A DNA stretch of 36,572 nt from Candidatus Fimenecus excrementigallinarum (GTDB lineage: Bacteria > Bacillota > Clostridia > Oscillospirales > Acutalibacteraceae), in the NCBI GenBank assembly GCA_018714805.1, contig DVMW01000006.1:1-36572 (forward strand), written 5' to 3'. This document shows, in pieces, positions 1 through 6,412 of this stretch. The translations under genes and the position numbers were made by a program. Positions within the stretch are counted from its first letter, which is position 1. The number at the start of each line of letters is the position of its first letter. The notes beneath the pieces are model-generated. The model saw nothing but the letters and a program-made list of their open reading frames with translations. It had not been told where the DNA came from and searched no databases.

Positions 1-2
1 CG

Positions 3-1697
3 TCAGCTTTTGTCCTGTCCGCAGGGGCAGGCGGCCTCGGCGGCGGCGCGCTGGGCGGTTGCGGCGGCGTACTGCCGATACCCGCCCGACAGGTTAAAGC
101 AGGTAAATCCATGCTGCATGAGAATCCGGCAGGCGATGTAGCTGCGCAGCCCGCTTTGGCAATGGACGTAAACCGGCTTGCCGGCGGGCAGCTCCCCAAG
201 GCGTTCGCGCAAGGCGTCCAGTTCGATGTTTCGGAAGCCCTCTATATGCCCGCGCGCATATTCGCCCGGTGTGCGGACGTCCAAAAGCGTCACGCTGCCG
301 TCGCGCGGGAGGCCGTCCGCCTCCTCCCAGAAAAACTGGCGCAGCCTGCCCTTTTGCAGATTGTCCGCCAGATAGCCGACCAGGTTGACCGGGTCCTTTG
401 CGGAAGAATAGGGCGGCGCGTAAGCGAGGTCCAAATCCTTGAGCGCCGTTGCGGGGAGACCCGCCTGCATGGCGGTCGCCAGCACATCGATGCGCTTGTC
501 CACACCCCGGCCCCCGACAATCTGCGCGCCCAACAGGCGGTATGTCCCCTTTTGGAACAGCACCTTCATGGCCATGAGCGTCCCGCCCGGATAGTAGGAG
601 GCGTGGTCGGCGGGCGAAAGATAGATGCGGTCAAAATCGAGCCCCGCCGCCGCGGCCGCGCGCGCGTTGAGCCCCGTAGAGGCGGCGGTCATATCGAATA
701 CCTGCACCACCGCCGAGCCGAACGACCCGCGGTACGCAGCGTCCCCGCCGCAGATGTTGTCCGCCGCAATGCGCCCCTGCCGGTTCGCAGGTCCCGCCAG
801 CGGAATGCAGGCGTTTTCGCCGGTCACGCCGTTTTGCACCTGCACGGCGTCGCCGACCGCGTAAATGTCCGGGTCACAGGTGCGCATATGGTCGTCCACG
901 GCGATGCTGCCCTTCAGGCCCATTTTAAGCCCCGCGTCCTTGGCCAGCGCGGTATCGGGCTCCACCCCGGCAGAGATGACCGCCATATCGGCTTCGACGG
1001 CGGGAAGGCCCGCAAAGCACAGCCGCACGCCGGTCTCCCCGCTTTCGACCCCCTGCACGGCGTGGCCGAACAGAAGGCGCACGCCCGCTTTTTGAAGCCG
1101 GGCGTGAACAAACGCCGCCATATCCGCGTCGAGCGTCGTCAAAAGCTGCCGGCCGCGCTGCACGAGCGTCACCGAGACCCCTTGGCGCAGCAGGTTTTCG
1201 GCAAGCTCCAGCCCGATATAGCCGCCGCCCGCAAGCACGGCGGTACGCGGCTTTTTGGTGGTCACAAAATCGTGAATCCGCAGCGTGTCCTCCACCGTGC
1301 GCAGCGTGAATACCCGCTCGGGAAGCGGCTGCGGCAGACCCAGGCGCACCGGGCGCGCGCCGGGGGACAGCACCAGCTTGTCGTAGCTTTCCGAGAATTC
1401 CCGGCCCGTCGCAAGGTCGCGCACCGTCACGCATTTCGCCCCGCGGTCGATAGAGAGCACCTCGTGGCGCACGCGCACGTCCACCCGGAACCGCTCGCGG
1501 AAGCTTTCGGGCGTTTGCAGCGTCAGCTCGGCTTCGTCCGCGATAACGCCGCCGACATAATAGGGCAGGCCGCAGTTCGCATAGGACACGAAGCCGGTGC
1601 GCTCAAACATCACAATCTGCGCTGCTTCATCGTTCCGGCGCAGGCGCGCCGCGGCGGTCGCGCCGCCCGCCACGCCGCCGACAATGACAACTTTCAT
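3..1697 (-). CDS. FAD-dependent CoA-disulfide reductase-like enzyme with C-terminal rhodanese domain
   Basis: The 564-residue protein starts with an FAD-binding Rossmann motif (VGGVAGGATAA) and carries the single redox cysteine of the CoA-disulfide reductase/NADH oxidase/persulfide reductase group in SYANCGLPYYVGG (Cys about 42). A second Rossmann motif (AGGGYIGLE, about residue 156) would bind NAD(P)H. The last about 100 residues form a rhodanese domain with loop HCQSGLR (Cys about 513), and the tail ends in a CPCG pair. Family knowledge: fusions of this kind reduce CoA disulfide or CoA persulfide and handle sulfane sulfur in the cytoplasm. The exact substrate cannot be read from sequence. 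GGAAGGAGCG precedes the ATG. The gene is complete, its stop being three bases from the window edge. A terminator separates it from the gene upstream, so it has its own promoter or relies on read-through. Confidence 0.9.
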   Translation of the reverse strand: MKVVIVGGVAGGATAAARLRRNDEAAQIVMFERTGFVSYANCGLPYYVGGVIADEAELTLQTPESFRERFRVDVRVRHEVLSIDRGAKCVTVRDLATGREFSESYDKLVLSPGARPVRLGLPQPLPERVFTLRTVEDTLRIHDFVTTKKPRTAVLAGGGYIGLELAENLLRQGVSVTLVQRGRQLLTTLDADMAAFVHARLQKAGVRLLFGHAVQGVESGETGVRLCFAGLPAVEADMAVISAGVEPDTALAKDAGLKMGLKGSIAVDDHMRTCDPDIYAVGDAVQVQNGVTGENACIPLAGPANRQGRIAADNICGGDAAYRGSFGSAVVQVFDMTAASTGLNARAAAAAGLDFDRIYLSPADHASYYPGGTLMAMKVLFQKGTYRLLGAQIVGGRGVDKRIDVLATAMQAGLPATALKDLDLAYAPPYSSAKDPVNLVGYLADNLQKGRLRQFFWEEADGLPRDGSVTLLDVRTPGEYARGHIEGFRNIELDALRERLGELPAGKPVYVHCQSGLRSYIACRILMQHGFTCFNLSGGYRQYAAATAQRAAAEAACPCGQDKS

Positions 1698-1721
1698 CTG
1701 GGAACGCTCCTTCCGTCCAAA

Positions 1722-1753
1722 CCAAAAGCGCCCCGCACACTTGCAGGGCGCTT
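1722..1753 (-). terminator. Rho-independent terminator behind the SDR gene
   Basis: An 8-bp stem (AAGCGCCC at 1726-1733 with GGGCGCTT at 1746-1753) is followed on the minus strand by TTTTGG. It lies between the SDR gene (1777-2796) and the flavoenzyme gene. Confidence 0.75.
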
Positions 1754-1776
1754 GATGTTTGGAGTTTTATCCCCGC

Positions 1777-2796
1777 TTATTCGCCTTTCATCTCCAGCAG
1801 CTTGACCTTGCCGTTGTAGGCGTCCTCGCTGACCTTGATGGAATCGAAAATCGCGGCGCGGATGTCGTCCTCGGTCGCGCCGAGCTCCAGGGAATCCTTC
1901 TGCTCGGTGAAGAGGTTGACGTCCATGATATAGGGCAGATACATCGGGTCCATACCGCTGTCGACCCCGCGGGCGGCGTAGTCCTTGACGACCTTGCCCA
2001 TGCCCATTTTCATCATCCACGGCGGGATGCACACGACCTTGCGGCCCTTCATGCCGCGCGCCTCATAGACAATGGCCAGGAATTCCTTCCAGGTCATGTT
2101 GTACATACCAATCTTCCACGCGCGGAAGCCGCCGACGTGCTTTTCGGCCGCGCCCGCAATGACCTGGCCGACCTGATGGACGGTCAGCATCGTGGTGCCG
2201 CCCTTCGGATACATGGTGAAGGGCCACTTGTCCATGAAGGCAATCTGCTCAATGAGGATGACCCACACCGGACGTCTGCCGGGCTGGGTGCCGAAGATGT
2301 AGGGCAGCTCCAGGACGGACACGTCGAAGCTTTCGTCCGCAAAGCTCTCGCAGACCTTTTCCTGCTCAATGCGGCTGCGGATGTAGGGGTTCTTTTCGCA
2401 AATGGGCATATCCGGGCGCTCTTTGGCAAGCCAGCTGAAATACGAGCCGAGCACCACGGCGCGCTTGAGACCCATCTCCTTGCAGAGGGGCAGCAGGCGC
2501 TTTAAGGGGGCGATGTTGAACTTGTAGTATGCGTCGTACACGGGCGCGGGGAACTCGACGCGCTCATCCACGCCGGCGGCGAAAATGAAGGTGTCGCAGC
2601 CCTTGAGCATCTCGCGGACCTCGTCGTCGGACTTCTTGTTGATGTCGCCGAAGATAATCTCCATCTCCTGCGGGATAGGCGCCCCTTCGGGCAGCGGCGG
2701 AAGCGCGACGCTCTTGACCTCATGACCCTTTTCAATCAGGATTTTGGCAGCTTCGCAGCCCAGAAGGCCGGTGCCGCCAATCATAAAGACTTTCAT
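1777..2796 (-). CDS. NAD(P)-binding SDR family protein (NAD-dependent epimerase/dehydratase-like), substrate unknown
   Basis: A 339-residue protein with the extended/atypical SDR nucleotide-binding motif GGTGLLG near the N-terminus (after MKVFMI) and an FAAGVDER strand end where family members have NAAG. The usual catalytic YxxxK is not clear: the best candidate is YIRSR (about residue 148), with Arg in place of Lys, so it may be an NmrA-like or otherwise atypical member rather than a classic epimerase. The start at 2796 is chosen because GGAGG lies seven bases upstream. The in-frame ATG at 2802 is only one base from that site, and an upstream in-frame start would lie inside the promoter. It is a single-gene unit with its own sigma-A promoter and terminator. 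No neighbour suggests a pathway. Confidence 0.8.
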   Translation of the reverse strand: MKVFMIGGTGLLGCEAAKILIEKGHEVKSVALPPLPEGAPIPQEMEIIFGDINKKSDDEVREMLKGCDTFIFAAGVDERVEFPAPVYDAYYKFNIAPLKRLLPLCKEMGLKRAVVLGSYFSWLAKERPDMPICEKNPYIRSRIEQEKVCESFADESFDVSVLELPYIFGTQPGRRPVWVILIEQIAFMDKWPFTMYPKGGTTMLTVHQVGQVIAGAAEKHVGGFRAWKIGMYNMTWKEFLAIVYEARGMKGRKVVCIPPWMMKMGMGKVVKDYAARGVDSGMDPMYLPYIMDVNLFTEQKDSLELGATEDDIRAAIFDSIKVSEDAYNGKVKLLEMKGE

Positions 2797-2870
2797 ACAC
2801 ATACCTCCGAATTTTGGCAGAAAAAACGGTACGGTAGGCTTTGCCGAATCGCTTCTGCGGGATTGTCTAC

Positions 2871-2899
2871 AGTATAACACACATCTTTGGGAATTTCAA
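2871..2899 (-). promoter_or_regulatory. Sigma-A promoter of the SDR gene
   Basis: On the minus strand TTGAAA (2894-2899) and TATACT (2871-2876) are separated by 17 bases. It is divergent from the queH promoter. Confidence 0.75.
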
Positions 2900-2964
2900 C
2901 CAAAAATGTTGCACATTGTTTGTGGATTATCAAGGTTTTCCGCTGTGGAAAAGCACAAGACTGC

Positions 2965-2993
2965 TTGACATTTGTCCGCTTGGCGCGTACTAT
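2965..2993 (+). promoter_or_regulatory. Sigma-A promoter of queH
   Basis: TTGACA (2965-2970) and TACTAT (2988-2993) are separated by 17 bases. The leader would be only about 16 bases, which leaves no room for a preQ1 riboswitch and places the alternative ATG at 2992 inside the -10 box. Confidence 0.75.
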
Positions 2994-3015
2994 GGGGGAA
3001 ACGGAGGAACGTGCC

Positions 3016-3669
3016 ATGCGGGTCAATTACCAACGGGAAATGGAAGCGGTCGTCGCGTCGCTTGCGGACGCGCGGCCGACGCTTTTGCTGCAATGCTGCT
3101 GCGCGCCGTGCTCGAGCGCGGTGCTCGAGGTCTTATGCGCGCATTTTCAGGTGACGGTGTATTTTTACAACCCGAACATCCACCCGCAATCGGAGTATGA
3201 AAAACGCCTTGCCCAATTCGACAAGCTGCTGCCCGCCGCGCCGTTTGCAGGGGACGTGCGGCGGCTGGCCGCCGACTATGACCCCGCCGCATTTTTCGGC
3301 GCGGTCCGGGGGCTGGAATCGGAGCCCGAGGGTGGCGCGCGCTGCACGGAATGCTTCCGGCTGCGCCTTTTGGAAACGGCAAAAAAGGCGCGCGAGCTGG
3401 GCTTTGCCTTTTTTACGACGACCTTGACCGTCAGCCCCCACAAGGACGCCGCCGTGCTCAACGAGCTGGGAAAGACCGTCGGCGAAGCGGTCGGGGTGCG
3501 GTTTCTGCCCTCGGATTTTAAGAAAAAAGAGGGCTACAAGCGTTCCATTGCGCTTTCCAAGGCCTACGGCCTTTACCGGCAGGACTACTGCGGGTGCGTC
3601 TTTTCCAGGCGCGAGGGCGCAGGCGCGGCAATTTCGGGGGCCGGCGGCGGGAATTTTGACAAGCCGTAA
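3016..3669 (+). CDS. queH: Epoxyqueuosine reductase QueH
   Basis: A 217-residue protein with the QueH (former DUF208) signature: LLLQCCCAPCSS near the N-terminus (Cys 27, 28, 29, 32), NPNIHPQSEY, a CTECFRLR pair, TTTLTVSPHKD, and YCGCVFS near the end. QueH reduces epoxyqueuosine to queuosine at the wobble base of tRNAs with GUN anticodons, using an iron-sulfur cluster and a further metal held by these cysteines. It is unrelated to the cobalamin-dependent QueG. ATG 3016 is preceded by ACGGAGGA at a seven-base gap. The C-terminus runs on about 15 Gly/Ala-rich residues past the last conserved cysteines. The tRNA gene downstream is Arg(ACG), not a queuosine tRNA, so the proximity says nothing about function. 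No terminator lies between queH and the tRNA promoter. Confidence 0.93.
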   Translation: MRVNYQREMEAVVASLADARPTLLLQCCCAPCSSAVLEVLCAHFQVTVYFYNPNIHPQSEYEKRLAQFDKLLPAAPFAGDVRRLAADYDPAAFFGAVRGLESEPEGGARCTECFRLRLLETAKKARELGFAFFTTTLTVSPHKDAAVLNELGKTVGEAVGVRFLPSDFKKKEGYKRSIALSKAYGLYRQDYCGCVFSRREGAGAAISGAGGGNFDKP

Positions 3670-3687
3670 AAAATGTGCAAAAATTTG

Positions 3688-3716
3688 TTGACAAGCGCCG
3701 CGTTCGGTGGTATGAT
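3688..3716 (+). promoter_or_regulatory. Promoter of tRNA-Arg
   Basis: TTGACA (3688-3693) and TATGAT (3711-3716) with a 17-base spacer, 38 bases before the tRNA 5' end. Confidence 0.8.
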
Positions 3717-3754
3717 ATTCGGGCGGTGAAAAGCAATAGCTTGAACCCGCATCT

Positions 3755-3831
3755 GCGCTGCTAGCTCAGTCGGATAGAGTGTTTGGCTACGAACCAAAAG
3801 GTCGGGGGTTCGAATCCCTCGCAGCGCGCCA
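3755..3831 (+). tRNA. tRNA-Arg (anticodon ACG)
   Basis: A 77-nt tRNA. The acceptor stem GCGCTGC (3755-3761) pairs fully with GCAGCGC (3821-3827), followed by discriminator G and an encoded CCA (3829-3831). The anticodon arm is TTTGG / CTACGAA / CCAAA, giving anticodon ACG (A34 would be edited to inosine, reading CGN codons). The T arm has the TTCGAAT loop. Its own strong promoter lies upstream and a terminator hairpin follows five bases after CCA. Two copies of its 3' portion occur downstream, one inverted (3976-3992) and one direct (4103-4118). Confidence 0.97.
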
Positions 3832-3835
3832 GTCG

Positions 3836-3875
3836 AGAGCCTCGACACGCAATTCGCGTGCGGGGCTCTGTTTTT
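3836..3875 (+). terminator. Terminator of tRNA-Arg
   Basis: AGAGCC (3836-3841) pairs with GGCTCT (3864-3869). An inner CACGC/GCGTG stem extends it, and G-TTTTT follows. Confidence 0.8.
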
Positions 3876-3937
3876 ATCTATAGCCTTGTGCACACGCTTA
3901 TTATTGGCATCTGTTTTGTCACCCAAGCGAAAAGGGA

Positions 3938-3970
3938 CAAGCCCGGTTTTGCCGGGCTTGTTCTTTTTTT
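3938..3970 (+). terminator. Second terminator behind tRNA-Arg
   Basis: CAAGCCCGG and CCGGGCTTG form a perfect 9-bp stem with a five-base loop, followed by TTC and a seven-base T-run. It has no gene of its own upstream other than the tRNA. Confidence 0.8.
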
Positions 3971-3975
3971 ATTTT

Positions 3976-3992
3976 GCTGCGAGGGATTCGAA
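3976..3992 (-). repeat. Inverted copy of the tRNA-Arg T-arm/acceptor segment
   Basis: The 17 bases are the exact reverse complement of tRNA bases 3809-3825 (T loop to acceptor strand). RNA made from the plus strand here could pair with the 3' half of the tRNA. Confidence 0.85.
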
Positions 3993-4004
3993 AGCCTGTA
4001 AAGA

Positions 4005-4027
4005 AAACAGTCCTGCGGACTGTTTTT
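4005..4027. terminator. Hairpin with flanking A and T runs
   Basis: ACAGTCC and GGACTGT around a TGC loop, with AAAA before and TTTTT after, so it could stop transcription in either direction. Its CCTGCGG apex recurs in hairpins at 30000-30120. Confidence 0.6.
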
Positions 4028-4102
4028 AGGGCGTCGCGCCGATGGCGCCTGCGTTTTCCGAATTCGTACATTCCGGGGTGAAAACCTCCCCTTTGCGCTT
4101 AC

Positions 4103-4118
4103 CCCTCGCAGCGCGCCA
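4103..4118 (+). repeat. Direct 16-bp copy of the tRNA-Arg 3' end including CCA (att-like)
   Basis: Identical to tRNA bases 3816-3831, offset by 287 bases. This is what an attachment-site pair left by a tRNA-targeting integrase looks like, but no integrase gene is present. Confidence 0.75.
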
Positions 4119-4124
4119 CAAAGC

Positions 4125-4146
4125 GGATACAAAAAAAGATGTATCC
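4125..4146. other. Short hairpin GGATAC/GTATCC
   Basis: A 6-bp stem with a ten-base A-rich loop, right after the tRNA 3' copy and before the terminator at 4151. Confidence 0.4.
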
Positions 4147-4150
4147 CTCA

Positions 4151-4177
4151 AAAACCTCGGTGTTACCGAGGTTTTTT
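4151..4177. terminator. Bidirectional terminator
   Basis: AACCTCGGT and ACCGAGGTT around GTT, flanked by A-run and T-run. On the minus strand it would end the transcript of the gene at 4361-5125. On the plus strand it would catch read-through from the tRNA region. Confidence 0.8.
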
Positions 4178-4360
4178 GCTGTCTATAGGGCGAATTTTTA
4201 AAAGTTCGTTTCGTAGATGTAAAACGGACAAATTCCCTTTGCGTAGAGATTTGAACTCTCACATAATCAAATAAAATTTAATATTTTTTCTGCTTGTAAT
4301 TAAGACCGGCGGGATTAGCAGAGGTGTGTTTTACAGACATATGTTTTAAATTGCCGTAGG

Positions 4361-5125
4361 CTATGCCTTTACCCACGTTTTTAATTTATAGTCGCTGTCA
4401 AACAGCTTTTCTTCTTTTATAAGAGAATAGAGCTGGGGAGTGTTTCTTTCCGTACCCTCGCTAATCCAAATAATATAATTTTCGTGAAGAATTGCAACCG
4501 TCAGGGTCGTAAAATTGTGTTCGCCTTGATGCCAATCAAAGAATGTGCCATCAAATTCCTGGCTTGCGCAAGCTGTGTAATCCGCATCAACAATATATAC
4601 TTTATTTTCCATTGAAATTGCGTTATTCACATCAGGCAAAAAGCTTTGCATAAAGACTTTTTCGGCAGTTTCTGCATCTTCATATTCCGACAGATAATAA
4701 TATATACTGCTGTTCGGCTGATAAAGAACACCTTGCTGTATATCATCCGAATAAAGGGTTTTGCCGTCAATTTGCTCCTCTTTGCCCTTCTCTTCCTGAT
4801 AAAACCATTTTTCGTTATTACGCAAAAAGCTTTTTGTGTCTAAAAATCTATCGTCTTCCAATAAATATTCGCTGAAATCTGCAAGCTCCTGCTGCGTCAG
4901 CTCAACCTCCATATGTGCCGGGCGCAGATAAGCGCTGTAACAGCCGTGCACGATTACAATACACGGAATTATCATCAAAATCACAGAGCATACAAGTAAG
5001 GAAGTCTTTTTGATTTTGAATTTCCAAATCAGAATTAAAACGATTCCGACAGCAAAAACGATAATAGAAATCAGGCTTCTGACGCAATGCAAGGATTCTA
5101 AAAAATATATTAAATTCGATAACAT
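4361..5125 (-). CDS. Hypothetical membrane-anchored protein, AT-rich, probably acquired
   Basis: A 254-residue protein I do not recognise. Two hydrophobic helices near the N-terminus (about residues 15-33, ISIIVFAVGIVLILIW, and 42-60, LLVCSVILMIIPCIVIV) are followed by a soluble region of about 190 residues rich in acidic and aromatic residues. The arrangement suggests the C-terminal domain lies outside the membrane. There are no metal-binding or catalytic motifs that I can name. ATG 5125 is chosen because GGAG lies six to seven bases upstream; a TTG in frame at 5143 has no such site. Base composition is clearly more AT-rich than the rest of the window, and the gene sits behind a tRNA with duplicated 3' end, so I infer horizontal acquisition. 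The hairpin at 4151-4177 is its likely terminator. Confidence 0.75.
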   Translation of the reverse strand: MLSNLIYFLESLHCVRSLISIIVFAVGIVLILIWKFKIKKTSLLVCSVILMIIPCIVIVHGCYSAYLRPAHMEVELTQQELADFSEYLLEDDRFLDTKSFLRNNEKWFYQEEKGKEEQIDGKTLYSDDIQQGVLYQPNSSIYYYLSEYEDAETAEKVFMQSFLPDVNNAISMENKVYIVDADYTACASQEFDGTFFDWHQGEHNFTTLTVAILHENYIIWISEGTERNTPQLYSLIKEEKLFDSDYKLKTWVKA

Positions 5126-5266
5126 GATTTTCTCCACTTCCAATTAGATTTTATTGATGAATAAACACAGCAAAGACAACCAAGCCCCATGCTGTCATTT
5201 CTTGTGCCTCTTTATAACGAGTTCCATATGTTACTCCAGCAGGTATTACACAATTACTTTTATTTG

Positions 5267-5707
5267 TTATTCCGTTTTGCAAAGCCATGCGTTTCTGCTC
5301 TCCAGCAGAAGCAGCAGGACAATCGCAACATTGCAGCAGCACCCCAGAAAAGCGGCAATCAGTCCCGGATACGGCGCGTCCGACGCAATGAAGCACCATT
5401 CCGTCAAAAACATCCAAAGCGCCGGCAGCACGCACCAAAGATAGCCGAACACGTAAAACCGTATCGACAGCCTGGATTTCACCGTTCCATGCACGGTCAA
5501 AACCGCAAGGAGCATCAGAAGCGCGCTCCAAAACGTGAAAGCCCAAAACGGCTCATAATCCCAGAAGCCGCCCACATGGTAATACGGCGCTGTAAACAGG
5601 TCGCTATTTTGTCCGCTGAAAGAAACGAGCTGCAGGATGTGCACCGCGCCCCGCAGCACGGCCACCGCATCGGCAAACAGGAGCAAGCATTTTTGATAGG
5701 CACGCAC
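5267..5707 (-). CDS. Hypothetical four-helix membrane protein
   Basis: A 146-residue protein with about four hydrophobic segments (around the N-terminal CLLLFADAVAVL, the AFTFWSALLMLLAVLTV stretch, FYVFGYLWCVLPALWMFL, and LIAAFLGCCCNVAIVLLLLL) joined by short loops. No family is recognised. The start is taken as GTG 5707 because AGGAGG lies eight bases upstream (5716-5721). A longer frame opening at a TTG at 5773 lacks a ribosome site. GC content rises again relative to the 4361-5125 gene. It stands alone between the AT-rich gene and a broken lipoprotein gene, with about 120 bases on each side that show no gene. Confidence 0.6.
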   Translation of the reverse strand: MRAYQKCLLLFADAVAVLRGAVHILQLVSFSGQNSDLFTAPYYHVGGFWDYEPFWAFTFWSALLMLLAVLTVHGTVKSRLSIRFYVFGYLWCVLPALWMFLTEWCFIASDAPYPGLIAAFLGCCCNVAIVLLLLLESRNAWLCKTE

Positions 5708-5808
5708 AGCGTTTTCCTCCTCTCGGTACGCGGATGGTTCCCGGTAAAACGGGGGCGTCTGCGGGCACTTCAAACCCCGCGGCCTTGGTCATGACGCCCC
5801 GCCGCAGT

Positions 5809-5841
5809 TGCTTTGCCCTATGGACTCTTTTGGGCAAAGCA
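5809..5841. repeat. Perfect inverted repeat, 10-bp arms
   Basis: TGCTTTGCCC (5809-5818) and GGGCAAAGCA (5832-5841) around a 13-base loop. No T-run follows on either strand, so it is not a standard terminator. Function unknown. Confidence 0.5.
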
Positions 5842-5893
5842 AAAAGCCCGGCGTCCGCATGGGAATCCCTTACCTTTGTGTGATTCGACGTTA

Positions 5894-6182
5894 TTACACC
5901 TTCTGCACTTCATAAAGCACCGTCCCGGCGCCGTTTTCCGCCGTGCCGAACGTAAACGTCACGAGCATCTGCGAACCGCCGGAGCCCGTGCACTGCACGC
6001 GAAAGCCGGTCCCGGTCGGCTCGGATGCTCCACGGCACCGAAATGCGGAGAAAGCTCTGCGTGTTATCGGAATACGTCAGGAAAATCTGTGCATCGTACG
6101 GCCGAACACAGCCGGCAAGCAGCGCGATGGCGCAGGCAAGCACACCGCATATCCGGCTAAAATGACGTCTGTTATTTTGCAT
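5894..6182 (-). pseudogene. Small lipoprotein gene interrupted by one frameshift
   Basis: The 5' half reads MQNNRRHFSRICGV, then ACAIALLAGC, a classic lipoprotein signal with a lipobox (LLAGC), and continues to about SFLRISVPW. There the frame turns into Arg-rich nonsense-like sequence. In the next frame a sensible sequence continues from about 6030 (SEPTGTGFRVQCTG, then MLVTFTFGTAENGAG and LYEVQKV) and stops at 5894. Joining the two gives a plausible 95-residue secreted lipoprotein with a beta-rich end. The shift lies near 6024-6032 and equals one extra base or two missing bases. It may be a real mutation or an assembly error. GAGGTGGAG precedes the ATG. The family is not recognised. Confidence 0.65.
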
Positions 6183-6232
6183 ATTTTCTCCACCTCAAAC
6201 GCTTGCCGTGTATGCTTGTGCAGCCCTGCCAT
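6077..6232 (-). other. Possible short leader ORF overlapping the lipoprotein gene
   Basis: ATG 6232 follows a strong AAGGAGG five bases upstream and opens a 51-codon frame that overlaps the lipoprotein start (6182) by over 100 bases in a different frame. It is the first start on the transcript from the promoter at 6258-6286. It could be a leader that couples translation to the lipoprotein, or chance. The encoded sequence (MAGLHKHTRQAFEVEKICK...) resembles nothing I know. Confidence 0.3.
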
Positions 6233-6257
6233 CGGAGCCTCCTCCTTGCTTGATAAT

Positions 6258-6286
6258 AGTATAACAAAATTTTTCTTGTTTGTCAT
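6258..6286 (-). promoter_or_regulatory. Promoter of the lipoprotein locus
   Basis: On the minus strand ATGACA (6281-6286) and TATACT (6258-6263) are separated by 17 bases, within an AT-rich stretch. Confidence 0.7.
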
Positions 6287-6344
6287 CCATAAAAATTATA
6301 GATTTATTTAGAATATTTTGTGCCTGTTTTATAACTTTCGGCTG

Positions 6345-6395
6345 TTAAAAGAAGGAACCGCCCGGCGGCTGCGCCAAAGCACAGCCGCCGGGCGG
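6345..6395 (-). terminator. Terminator of the cytidine deaminase-ABC operon
   Basis: A 14-bp perfect GC stem (6358-6371 with 6382-6395) is followed on the minus strand by TTCCTTCTTTT. Confidence 0.85.
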
Positions 6396-6412
6396 GTATG
6401 AATCAAAATGCG

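Larger units (their letters stand above)
3832..4360. other. Intergenic hairpin and tRNA-fragment region behind tRNA-Arg
   Basis: About 530 bases without a convincing gene. In order it holds the tRNA terminator (3836-3875), a second strong terminator (3938-3970), an inverted 17-base copy of the tRNA T-arm region (3976-3992), a third hairpin with a T-run (4005-4027), a direct 16-base copy of the tRNA 3' end (4103-4118), a short hairpin GGATAC/GTATCC (4125-4146) and a bidirectional terminator (4151-4177). Bases about 4190-4360 are AT-rich and show nothing recognisable beyond a weak T-arm-like stretch near 4247-4262. Confidence 0.7.

Noticed and set aside
2936-2952. TTTTCC/GGAAAA inverted repeat between the two divergent promoters as an operator
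   Set aside because: Only 6-bp AT-rich arms and no regulator nearby; chance is likely.
4247-4262. T-arm-like sequence (GAGAG-TTCAAAT-CTC on the minus strand) suggesting another tRNA
   Set aside because: No acceptor stem, anticodon arm or CCA could be fitted around it.
5151-5546. A 131-codon frame on the minus strand overlapping the small membrane protein
   Set aside because: Its last third (NKSNCVIPAGVTYGTRYKEAQ...) reads somewhat like protein, but the rest is a shadow of the membrane-protein gene, and no start or ribosome site fits. It may be a remnant; not enough to call.
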